Shown here one piece after another: positions 23,926 to 35,266 of a DNA stretch of 64,000 nt. Both the position numbers and the translations under genes were made by a program. The notes under the pieces were generated by a model. It saw only the letters and a program-made list of their open reading frames with translations. It had not been told where the DNA came from and did no database searches. The DNA lies in assembly GCA_030620095.1 (NCBI GenBank), contig JAUTXW010004703.1, forward strand, positions 462,501-526,500. Reading direction: 5' to 3'. The first letter of the stretch is position 1; each line of letters starts with the position of its first letter. The DNA is from Kuschelorhynchus macadamiae (Eukaryota; Arthropoda; Insecta; Coleoptera; Curculionidae).

Positions 23926-24039
23926 TTTAGTGAGGCAATCTTTCGTCCCTAATAAATTGCAGTAAGTACCCGCTCGATTTTTGCCCACTGGGCTGGGAAG
24001 TGGACGTTTGTTAACAATAAGACGAAAACTAAAAAACTG

Positions 24040-24310
24040 GAATAATCTAGGGTTTACAAATTAAATTGTGAAGCCTGTTTAAAATTCAGTATTGGACAAA
24101 CAAACAGTTACTCTGAACATCTGATTATTCAGCAAAACCATACTATTGATGAGAACTTTGAAATTTTACACGCAGAATATAAAAGTAAAAAACTTATTTA
24201 CTAGAAAGTATGGAAATAAATATAAAAATAACAACACATTATTAAACTACCAATTGGAGCTAAAACAGGTCCCCATTTTACCTGCATATTTATTTTATTT
24301 AAGATCTATC
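24040..24310 (+). pseudogene. PLE-5: C-terminal relic leading into the tandem array
   Basis: RVYKLNCEACLKFSIGQTNS is a GIY-YIG motif with the preceding Cys pair, after which about 10 residues are missing. It continues YSEHLIIQQNHTIDENFEIL, HAEYKSKKLIY and, after frameshifts, NNTLLNYQLELKQVPILPAY and LFYLRSIN-stop. That last stub and its stop are the beginning of the repeated unit of the adjacent array. This places the PLE 3' end immediately upstream of, and continuous with, the satellite. Confidence 0.7.
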
Positions 24311-24526
24311 AACTGATAAAGCCACAGTGTTGGAGAAATAATTGCAGTGAGCTTTTTTTTTAACGAATTAAGTGAACACAAATCTTTTTTGGCTTTATCG
24401 CATCTGGATAAAAATATTTAACTTTAAATTAATTGAAGCAAACATTTAATAAAATTACATATCTCAACATGTAGACTACTCTGTCTACGGAATGGTTCGA
24501 TACATAATATAAACAATATTATAATC

Positions 24527-24580
24527 AGGGCGCTGATGAGTCCCGATAGGATGAAAGTATTTGTACAACTGCTATGTGTC
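24527..24580 (+). ncRNA. Hammerhead ribozyme, array copy 1 (stem I damaged)
   Basis: CTGATGA at 24533, stem II GTCC/GGAT, GAAA, stem III AGTA/TGCT, cleavage-site TA. The stem I 5' strand reads gggcg instead of ggcgca, so pairing to tgtgtc is weakened. Confidence 0.75.
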
Positions 24581-24594
24581 TATAAAAACTTAAG

Positions 24595-24722
24595 GTAAGT
24601 GACATAATTTCTTATGCTTACTTAAATAATATTGTTTGTCAATCTAAACGCAACAAATAATCAGAACACATTTAAAAATAACATTATAGATGGCTGCAAA
24701 CTATAATTTTTTTCATATCTAG
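24595..24722 (+). other. Intron-like segment in array unit 1 (repeated in other units)
   Basis: A strong 5' splice consensus (aag-gtaagt) lies 12 nt after the hammerhead. A T-run with catatctag-g follows 128 nt later, just before an ATG (24728). The pair is kept in most units, although several donors read gtaaat and some acceptors gatatgtag. Penelope of Drosophila carries an intron in its pseudo-LTR upstream of the ORF, which fits. Splicing itself is inferred. Confidence 0.55.
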
Positions 24723-25050
24723 GTTACATGTCAAACAAACTGACAAATTTCAAAATTTTGAAATCAATTCCTTTCTAATATTTAACGTTTCTCTCTTACG
24801 ATCTGCGCACTGATTTATTTTATTTAAGATCTATCGACTGATGAAGCCACAGTGTTGCAAAAACAATTACAATGAGCTTTTTTTTAACAAATTAAGTGAA
24901 CAAAAATCTTTTTTGGCTTGATCGCAACTGAATAAAAATGTTTAACTTTAAATTAATAGAAGCAAATATTTAATAAAATTACATATCTCAACATGTAGAC
25001 TACTCTGTCTACGGAATGTTTGGATACATAATATAAATAATATTATGATA

Positions 25051-25104
25051 GGCGCACTGATGAGTCCCGATAGGATGAAAATATTTGTACAACTACTGTG
25101 TGTC
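25051..25104 (+). ncRNA. Hammerhead ribozyme, array copy 2 (cleavage site mutated)
   Basis: CTGATGA at 25057 with normal stems I and II. The usual TA before tgtgtc is TG, so the nucleotide 5' of the cut is G, which hammerheads do not tolerate. Stem III also has A for G. Probably inactive. Confidence 0.75.
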
Positions 25105-25575
25105 TATAAAAACTTAAGGTAAGTGACATTATTTCTTATGCTTGCTTAAATAATATTGTTTGTCAATCTAAACGCAACAAATAATCAGAACACATTTAAA
25201 AACAACATTATAGATGGCTGCAAACTATCATTTTTTTTTCATATCTAGATTACATGTCAAATAAACTGACAAATTTTAAAATTTTGAAATCAATTCCTTT
25301 CTATTATTTAACGTTTCTCTCTTACGATCGGCGCACTGATTTATTTTATTTAAGATCTATCGACTGATGAAGCCACAGTGTTGAAAAAACAATTGCAATG
25401 AGCTTTTTTTAACAAATTAAGTGAACAAAAATCTTTTTTGGGTTTATCGCAACTGAATAAAAATATTTAACTTTAAATTAATTGAAGCAAATATTTAATA
25501 AATTTACATATCTCAACATGTAGACTACTCTGTCTACGGAATGTTTCGATACATAATATAAACAATATTATGATC

Positions 25576-25629
25576 GGCGCACTGATGAGTCCCGATAGGA
25601 TGAAAGTATTTGTACAACTACTATGTGTC
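25576..25629 (+). ncRNA. Hammerhead ribozyme, array copy 3 (complete)
   Basis: Stem I GGCGCA/TGTGTC (6 bp with two G-U), core CTGATGA, stem II GTCC-cgata-GGAT, GAAA, stem III AGTA...TACT with a 10-nt loop, cleavage after the A of TA. All conserved core residues are present. Confidence 0.88.
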
Positions 25630-26097
25630 TATAAAAACTTAAGGTAAGTGACATAATTTCTTATGCTTGCTTAAATAATATTGTTTGTCAATCTAAACTC
25701 AACAAATAATCAGAACACATTTAAAAATAACATTATAGATGGCAGCAAACTATCATTTTTTTCATATCTAGGTTACATGTCAAATAAACTAACAAATTTA
25801 AAATTTTGAAATCAATTCCTTTCTATTATTTAACGTTTTTCTCTTACGATCGGCGCACTGATTTATTTCATTTAGATCTATCGACTGATGAAGCCACAGT
25901 GTTGAAGAAACAATTGCAATGAGCTTTTTTTTAACAAATTAAGTAAACAAAAATCTTTTTTGGCTTTATCGAAACTGAATAAAAATATTTAACTTTAAAA
26001 TAATTGAAGCAAACATTTAATAAAATTACATATCTCAACATGTAGACTACTCTGTCTACGGAATGTTTCGATACATAATATAAACAATATTATGATC

Positions 26098-26151
26098 GGC
26101 GCACTGATGAGTCCCGATAAGATGAAAGTATTTGTACAACTACTATGTGTC
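26098..26151 (+). ncRNA. Hammerhead ribozyme, array copy 4 (stem II mutated)
   Basis: As copy 3, but the stem II 3' strand reads AGAT instead of GGAT, losing one C-G pair. Confidence 0.8.
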
Positions 26152-26378
26152 TATAAAAACTTAAGGTAAATGACATAATTTCTTATGCTTGCTTAAATAA
26201 TATTGTTTGTCAATCTAAGCGTAACAAATAATCAGAACACATTTAAAAACAACATTATAGATGGCTGCAAACTATCATTTTTTTTTTTCATATCTAGATT
26301 ACATGTCAAATAAACTGACAAATTTTAAAATTTTGAAATCAATTCCTTTCTATTATTTAACGTTTCTCTCTTACGATC

Positions 26379-26432
26379 GGCGCACTGATGAGTCCCGAAA
26401 GGATGAAAATATTTGTACAACTACTATGTGTC
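26379..26432 (+). ncRNA. Hammerhead ribozyme, array copy 5 (short unit)
   Basis: Core intact. Loop II is cgaaa instead of cgata, and stem III has an A-C mismatch (gaaaata). It sits directly after the ATG-bearing segment, without the intervening 243 bp of a normal unit. Confidence 0.8.
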
Positions 26433-26860
26433 TATAAAAACTTAAGGTAAATGACATAATTTCTTATGCTTGTTTAAATAATATTATTTGTCAATCTAAA
26501 CGCAAATACTAATCATTTTTTTGATATGTAGGTTACATGTCAAACAAACTGACAAATTTCAAAATTTTGAAATCAATTCCTTTCTATTATTTAACGTTTC
26601 TCTCTTACGATCGGAGCACTGATTTATTTTATTTAAGATCTATCAACTGATGAAGCCACAGTGTTGGAGAAACAATTGCAATGGGCTTTTTTTTTAACAA
26701 ATTAAGTGAACAAATATCTTTTTTGGCTTTATCGCAACTGAATAAAAATGTTTAATTTTAAATTAATTGAAGCAAATATTTAATAAAATTACATATCTCA
26801 ACATGTAGACTACTCTGTCTACGGAATGTTTCGATACATAATATAAACAATATTATGATC

Positions 26861-26914
26861 GGCGCACTAATGAGTCCCGATAGGATGAAAGTACTTGTAC
26901 AACTGCTATGTGTC
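26861..26914 (+). ncRNA. Hammerhead ribozyme, array copy 6 (core mutated)
   Basis: The first core reads CTAATGA. The G of CUGAUGA is essential, so this copy should be inactive. Stems are otherwise normal, and stem III uses the TGCT variant. Confidence 0.8.
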
Positions 26915-27384
26915 TATAAAAACCTAAGGTAAGTGACATAATTTCTTATGCTTGTTTAAATAATATTATTTGTCAATCTAAACGCAAAAATTAATCAGAA
27001 CACATTTAAAAATAACATTATAGATGGCTGCAAACTATCATTTTTTTGATATGTAGGTTACATGTCAAACAAACTGACAAATTTAAAAAATTTTAAATCA
27101 ATTCCTTTCTATTATTTAACGTTTCTCTCTTACGATCGACGCACTGATTTATTTTATTTAAGATCTATCGACTGATAAAGCCACAGTGTTGAAAAAACAA
27201 TTGCAATAAGCGTTTTTTTAACAAATTAAGTGAACAAAAATCTTTTTTGGCTTTATCGCAACTGAATAAAAATATTTAACTTTAAATTAATTGAAGCAAA
27301 CATTTAATAAAATTACATATCTCAACATGTAGACTACTCTGTCTACGGAATGTTTCGATACAAAATATAAACAATATTATGATC

Positions 27385-27438
27385 GGCGCACTGATGAGTC
27401 CCGATAGGATGAAAGTACTTGTACAACTGCTATGTGTC
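27385..27438 (+). ncRNA. Hammerhead ribozyme, array copy 7 (complete)
   Basis: All core residues present. Stem III is AGTA/TGCT, in which T-G replaces T-A, so pairing is retained. Confidence 0.88.
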
Positions 27439-27908
27439 TATAAAAACCTAAGGTAAGTGACATAATTTCTTATGCTTGCTTAAATAATATTGTTTGTCAA
27501 TCTAAACGTAACAAATAATCAGAACACATTTAAAAACAACATTATAGACGGCTGCAAACTATCATTTTTTTCATATCTAGGTTACATGTCAAACAAACTG
27601 ACAAATTTCAAAATTTTGAAATCAATTCCTTTCTATTATTTAACATTTCTCTTTTACGATTTGCGCACTGATTTATTTTATTTAAGTTCTATCGACTGAT
27701 AAAGCCACAGTGTTGAAAAAACAATTGCAATGAGCTTTTTTTTAACAAATTAAGTGAACAAAAATCTTTTTTGGCTTTATCGCAACTGAATAAAAATGTT
27801 TAACTTTAAATTAATTGAAGCAAATATTTAATAAAATTACATATCTCAACATGTAGACTACTCTGTCTACGGAATGTTTCGATACATAATATTAACAATA
27901 TTATGATC

Positions 27909-27962
27909 GGCGCACTGATGAGTCCCGATAGGATGAAAGTATTTGTACAACTACTATGTGTC
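27909..27962 (+). ncRNA. Hammerhead ribozyme, array copy 8 (complete)
   Basis: Identical in core and stems to copy 3. Confidence 0.88.
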
Positions 27963-28433
27963 TATAAAAAGTTAAGGTAAATGACATAATTTCTTATGCT
28001 TGTTTAAATAATATTATTTGTCAATCTAAACGTAACAAATAATCAGAACACATTTAAAAATAACATTATAGATGGCTGCAAACTATCATTTTTTTGATAT
28101 GTAGGTTTACATGTCAAAAAAACTGACAAATTTCAAAATTTTGAAATCAATTCCTTTCTATTATTTAACGTTTCTCTCTTACGATCTGCGCACTGATTTA
28201 TTTTATTTAAGATCTATCGACTGATGAAGCCACAGTGTTGAAAAAACAATTGCAATGAGCTTTTTTTTAACAAATTAAGTGAACAAAAATCTGCTTTGGC
28301 TTTATCGCAACTGAATAAAAATATTTAACTTTAAATTAATTGAAGCAAATATTTAATAAAATTACATATCTCAACATGTAGACTACTCTGTCTACGGAAT
28401 GTTTCGATACATAATATTAACAATATTATGATC

Positions 28434-28487
28434 GGCGCTCTGATGAGTCCCGATAGGATGAAAGTACTTGTACAACTGCTATGTGTC
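28434..28487 (+). ncRNA. Hammerhead ribozyme, array copy 9 (stem I mismatch)
   Basis: The stem I 5' strand is ggcgct, so the pair next to the core is lost. Core, stem II and stem III are intact. Confidence 0.8.
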
Positions 28488-28957
28488 TATAAAAACCTAA
28501 GGTAAGTGACATAATTTCTTATGCTTGTTTAAATAATATTATTTGTCAATCTAAACGCAAAAAATAATCAGAACACATTTAAAAATAACATTATAGGTGG
28601 CTGCAAACTATCATTTTTTTGATATGTAGGTTACATGTCAAAAAACCTGACAAATTTCAAAATTTTGAAATCAATTCCTTTCTATTATTTAACGTTTCTC
28701 TCTTACGATCTGCGCATTGATTTATTTTATTTAAGATCTATCGACTGATGAAGCCACAGTGTTGAAAAAACAATTGCAATGAGCTTTTTTTTAACAAATT
28801 AAGTGAACAAAAATCTTTTTTGGCTTTATCGCAACTGAATAAAAATATTTAACTTTAAATTAATTGAAGCAAATATTTAATAAAATTACATATCTCAACA
28901 TGTAGACTAGTCTGTCTACGGGATGCTTCGATACATAATATAAACAATATTATGATC

Positions 28958-29011
28958 GGCGCACTGATGAGTCCCGATAGGATGAAAATATTCGTACAAC
29001 TACTATGTGTC
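28958..29011 (+). ncRNA. Hammerhead ribozyme, array copy 10
   Basis: Core, stem I and stem II intact. gaaaata gives one A-C mismatch in stem III, as in copies 2 and 5. Confidence 0.82.
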
Positions 29012-29661
29012 TATAAAAACTTAAGGTAAATGACATAATTTCTTATGCTTGTTTAAATAATATTATTTGTCAATCTAAACGCAACAAATAATCAGAACAC
29101 ATTTAAAAATAACATTATAGGTGGCTGCAAACTATCATTTTTTTTGATATGTAAGTTACATGTCAAAAAAACTGACAAATTTCAAAATTTTGAAATCAAT
29201 TCCTTTCTATTATTTAACGTTTCTCTCTTACGATCGGCGCTCTGATTTATTTTATTTAAGATCTATCAACTGATGAAGCCACAGTGTCGGAGAACAATTG
29301 CAATGAGCTTTTCTTTAACAAATTAAGTGAACAAAAATCTTTTTAGGCTTTATCGCAACTGAATAAAAATATTTAACTTTAAATTAATTGAAGCAAATAT
29401 TTAATAAAATTACATATCTCAACATTATGTAGTCTATAAAAACTTAAGGTAAGTGACATAATTTCTTATGCTTGCTTAAATAATATTGTTTGTCAATCTA
29501 AACGCAACAAATAATCAGAACACATTTAAAAACAACATTATAGATGGCTGCAAACTATCATTTTTTTTTTTCATATCTAGATTACATGTCAAATAAACTG
29601 ACAAATTTTAAAATTTTGAAATCAATTCTTTTCTATTATTTAATGTTTCTGTCTTACGATC

Positions 29662-29715
29662 GGCGCACTGATGAGTCCCGATAGGATGAAAGTGTTTGTA
29701 CAACTACTATGTGTC
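29662..29715 (+). ncRNA. Hammerhead ribozyme, array copy 11 (short unit)
   Basis: Core and stems I-II intact. Stem III is AGTG/TACT, with a G-T pair. Like copy 5 it lacks the preceding 243-bp segment. Confidence 0.85.
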
Positions 29716-30754
29716 TATAAAAACTTAAGGTAAATGACATAATTTCTTATGCTTGTTTAAATAATATTATTTGTCAATCTAAACGCAAAAAATAATCAGA
29801 ACACATTTAAAAATAACATTATAGATGGCTGCAAACTATCATTTTTTTGATATGTAGGTTACATGTCAAACAAACTGACAAATTTCAAAATTTTGAAATG
29901 AATTCCTTTCTATTATTTAACGTTTCTCTCTTACGATCGGCGCTCTGATTTATTTTATTTAAGATCTATCAACTGATGAAGCCACAGTGTCGGAGAAACA
30001 ATTGCAATGACCTTTTCTTTAACAAATTAAATGAACAAAAATCTTTTTAGGCTTTATCGCAACTGAATAAAAATATTTAACTTTAAATTAATTGAAGCAA
30101 ATATTTAATAAAATTACATATCTCAACATGTAGACTACTCTGTCTACGGAATTTGTCGATACATAATATAAACAATAACAATATTATTTAAGCAAGCATT
30201 TTTATTCAGGTGCGATAAAGCCAAAAAAGATTTTTGTTTGTCAATCTAAATGCAACAAATAATCTGACATTTCAAAATTAAGTGAAACCAGAGAACCAAC
30301 GACCGTTAGTTCTCTGATTTAAACTATGAAAGATAGAAATATGCAAACCCTGAGATTTTGGTAGGGAATTTAATTTGTTATACATTTGTTTTAATACACT
30401 TGTTATTAAACCACCCTTGAAAAAACTCTCGAGCCAAAAATGTTCGCTTTTCAGTTTTTCATGTTATTTATTTTTTTGCAAATTCCCTGGTGATTGAATA
30501 AAACAATTTAATATTCATTTTTAATGCATTTTAAGCCGAATGGCATACATTTTAGTCCATTAGAATAAAACGAAATTTTGAAAGCTTTACTTGACTGCAT
30601 TTTACGTTAATATAATACAACGAATCGCCTATATACAATACGTTATTATTTCCGTCATAAATTTAGGAAAATATAGTCCCGAGTGATATTTCATATTGCC
30701 AGGAAAATTCCTTTAATCTGGAAACAATGGGGTTTTAATAATAAGTCAATATTA

Positions 30755-30985
30755 TTATCCGGCTATATACTATCTGGTGGATAAATTTTCTTTTAAGAAT
30801 AGAGAAAATATAACAAGCCAGCGGTGCAGAAACGAAGATAACCGATTGAGTGGCTGAGTTAATGCCCGGCTTTAGACAAATGATGTTACGTGCGCTTCAT
30901 TTCTTTGCGTACTTTAAGTAAAAGCATCGTTTTTGCAATTTTTATAGAATTTCAGATTACAGAAAGTATTTTTTTTGCTGCGGAA
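30755..30985. repeat. Dispersed repeat R2, copy 1
   Basis: Shares agaatagagaaaatataa, cagcggtgcagaaacgaaga, gagtggctgagtta and gatgttacgt with 39005-39260, in the same orientation and order. Confidence 0.8.
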
Positions 30986-31071
30986 TGGCTTATGATATGT
31001 AAGCTTTATGATTGAGGACATTTTTACATAATAATCTGTTCAAATGACAAGGTATTTTTTTATATAAACTG

Positions 31072-31250
31072 CTGGCCATTTGCTTTGCACTTCACAAAAT
31101 GTTTACCCAAATTTAAAGCGGAATTTTTCTAAAACTAAAAAAGTTACAGAGATGCGGTTTTCGATGTTTAAAGGCTGTATCTATCTAGAATTAGCCAACG
31201 CTGCCTCGGTTCATCAAAATGGTCCTTCGCATAATATATAGGGTTTTATA
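31072..31250. repeat. Dispersed repeat R1, copy 1
   Basis: ctggccatttgctttgcac and ttttcgatgtttaaaggct, then tccgcat/ccttcgcat, also occur at 35020-35195 in the same orientation. Family unknown. Confidence 0.8.
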
Positions 31251-32786
31251 CAACGACATGGAAATAACATAGACCCAGTTGTTTACATTTTGGAGGAATC
31301 CAACATTAACCCTGGTTTGCCAAACCGTTACTGTGGCCAGATTATAACGGATATCATCCTTTATACTATTACCTAAATAAACAAGGAATTCCAGAGATTT
31401 CGAGTATCAATTTCCATATAGAATATTTTAGACCTGATAATTAAATAGCTTATTATAAGTAATTCAAACCGAATCTGTTTTAAATGTAATTTAAATCTTC
31501 TGTAATTATTATTCCTTATGTCAAGAAATAAAGCCCAGAATAATCGGCAACGTCGGAATTCTACCTTTTTCGAGTATACTACAGATTTCTTTCGGGATCA
31601 TTCGGAAAACGCCGAAAACGGACGTAGTCATTCATTATTTCGACCTATTTGATGCGCGGCGTTGTAATTGTTCTAGTTGGTGAAATAAGTGTTTTTCAGA
31701 AATCCAAGTGTTTTGTGTGGCTATTTTCAAGAATCTGTTTAAAAAACTTTAAAGAAAATGGTGCGAACTTGCTTTATTTGCAGAAAAAGAAACGATTTAA
31801 ACCCATAAGTTTGTTTTCGAAGGTAAGTAAGGTTATGTCATACCAGTGCTGTAGTTGAAGAGTAAAATCACCGTCTAATAGCGTTCTTATATTTGCAAAT
31901 GAAGTATTGTTTTTGTATTGCACATTTCCGTTGGGCTTATGATGATAAACAGAGTACAGCGTTTCGCTAATTTATATATTTGTGAAAAGTCTCAAATATT
32001 CCTCTAAAATTTATCAAACCACCTTTTTTGAGGGGTTAATAAACAACATAAATATACTATTTGGTAAAGCATAGGTACTAAATTTTAATTGAGTAAGCTG
32101 TAAGACTCACTATTTTATGTTATCATTAATTACTCCAGGATGGTTTGCATTTTGGATGAAATTTTCAAGGAATATTTAGGGTAGTGTCGGAGTTCTCATA
32201 TAGCAAGCATATACAAAAAATGAAAATAGCGCAATAGCGGTACTTTTCAATTTTTCATTTACTATAGATTTTCTTTAATGATCTCGAAATGCTTTAATTT
32301 ATTGCCTAAAAATTTGGTTTTTAAAAATAAGTAATCAAAAAAGTAAATAAATACCATCCTGAGGTACATTATCCAAACTAGGGAGAATCTGTTTTTATAT
32401 ATTATAATGAATGTTAAAAATATTAAACATCTTGGCACAAAATATTTATATTGTCAATAAGTGAAATGTATAGCGGGGAAGGTGGATGGTGGTGGAAAAA
32501 GGGGGTAAATTAAGGGATAAATACGGTAAAGATATTGTTTTTCATAATATGGCTGCTCCCTAATTTTCCTGAGGTTCGAGTTAAAAAATAGCTGTAGTAA
32601 GCAGAGCCAATACGGAACTGCTAATCAGCAGTTATTAGAATTCTACTTTCGTAGGTTAAATTATGTAAAAACTCCTAAATATTTTTAGGGTCTCGTGCGT
32701 GGGGGGGGGCGGACCCTAGACTACGTGCCTGGTCTTTTGTCACAGATAATTATTGATACAATTATACTAAATCAGCTTCTTGCTAA

Positions 32787-32793
32787 CCTAAAG

Positions 32794-32868
<75 letters not shown>

Positions 32869-32869
32869 C
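32787..32869. repeat. (TA)n microsatellite
   Basis: About 80 bp of alternating TA interrupted once by a ttattta step. Confidence 0.95.
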
Positions 32870-33158
32870 ATACATATATCACTGAATCATTAAATATGTA
32901 AAAAACGAGTTTAATTGTTATATAAATAATGAAATATTAAATTAATATGCTGTTACTTTTGTTTTGTCGATAATAATAGTTGTTTGTTATTATATCAAAC
33001 TGTTTATAAATAAATTATACCAAACTTATAAACTTAGTTTTATTTTTATAAACCACGTGTCCGGGTGAAAATTTATAAAGTGCCGCACCACTTTCAACCT
33101 TGTTATTTAAATTTTTATAAAAAAAAATTAAGTTTCAAATATAGTGTAAAATATTATA

Positions 33159-33595
33159 CAGGGTGCTTCAGAATGACCAAAAAGTTTCGATGATTTTATT
33201 TTTAAACATCTTGCATTTTAATGCATTTATTTACTTTTTTTATTATTGATTTCTTGATAAAAGTTGGTGGTTCAAAAAAAATATTTTTGATAGTAATAAA
33301 CTTTAGATCAGGATGTTCAAAAAAGTGGATTTCACTAACAATTTAAAAAAAAACGGTAGTTTTAAGGGCCATAAAAAATCGTATATATAAAAAGAGTAAA
33401 ATTTTTTATATTATAGTTATGGAAATATTTAAGCTCAAACAGAAAAAAAAACATTTTTCTATTTAAATCTTTCCTTAGCTATTACTAATATGACATAACT
33501 AATACTAAACCTTTATTTACGATTTTTTACGGCCGCGGCAGTCACAAACATTTTAATTTTTGAAATACACTTTTTCGTATTTTTTGGATGCCCTG
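33159..33595. mobile_element. MITE-like element with CAGGG ends
   Basis: Starts CAGGGTGC after TA (33157-33158) and ends GCCCTG before TA (33596-33597). Termini match imperfectly beyond the first bases. The 437-bp interior is noncoding. The ends resemble those of the DD41D elements, suggesting a deleted or non-autonomous relative. Confidence 0.5.
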
Positions 33596-33836
33596 TATAT
33601 CTGACTTAAATTTGAATATTGTGAAAACTATTTTTTCGACAAACACACAAGTTTTATCAAGAAGAAAATTTTTCGAAAAATTGATAATAAAAAAGTTTCC
33701 CATTTAGTGCAGACTTTTCCACGACATAATAATTATCTAAATTAATTGTTTTCAAGTTATTATTAAAACTCTCACTTTTGCAATGTGAAGTCGTCCCTGT
33801 TCATCTTCGACCGAAAACACTGTCGTATCCAACATA

Positions 33837-35265
<1,429 letters not shown>

Positions 35266-35266
35266 A

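Larger units (their letters stand above)
24290..30290 (+). repeat. Tandem array of about 524-bp hammerhead-bearing units (PLE pseudo-LTR-like)
   Basis: Eleven hammerhead cores mark the units (starts 24533, 25057, 25582, 26104, 26385, 26867, 27391, 27915, 28440, 28964, 29668). Spacings are 524, 525, 522, 281, 482, 524, 524, 525, 524, 704. Each full unit, in order: C-terminal stub LFYLRSID-stop, degenerate hammerhead-like core, T-run, hairpin gtagac-tactct-gtctac, canonical hammerhead, splice-donor-like aag-gtaagt, 128-nt intron-like segment, acceptor catatctag-g, ATG and about 29 codons, then the stub of the next unit. The 281 unit lacks the segment between two gatcggcgcactgat copies. The 704 interval hides a unit whose hammerhead was deleted (29420). 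The last unit ends in a short inversion (30184-30233). Unit similarity is high. Confidence 0.93.
30300..33150. other. Noncoding AT-rich region with dispersed repeats
   Basis: No coding sense on either strand. A 69-codon frame at 31649 shows no family features. The recognisable contents are the two dispersed repeats listed separately and the (TA)n tract at 32787. Confidence 0.5.

Noticed and set aside
23578..23988. 136-residue minus-strand frame rich in LLEISS repeats and an 85-residue plus frame
   Set aside because: Produced by the purine minisatellite. No start context or family resemblance.
24290..30290. CRISPR-like array
   Set aside because: Units of about 524 bp are repeated throughout with no short repeat/spacer alternation. 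The sequence is clearly eukaryotic.
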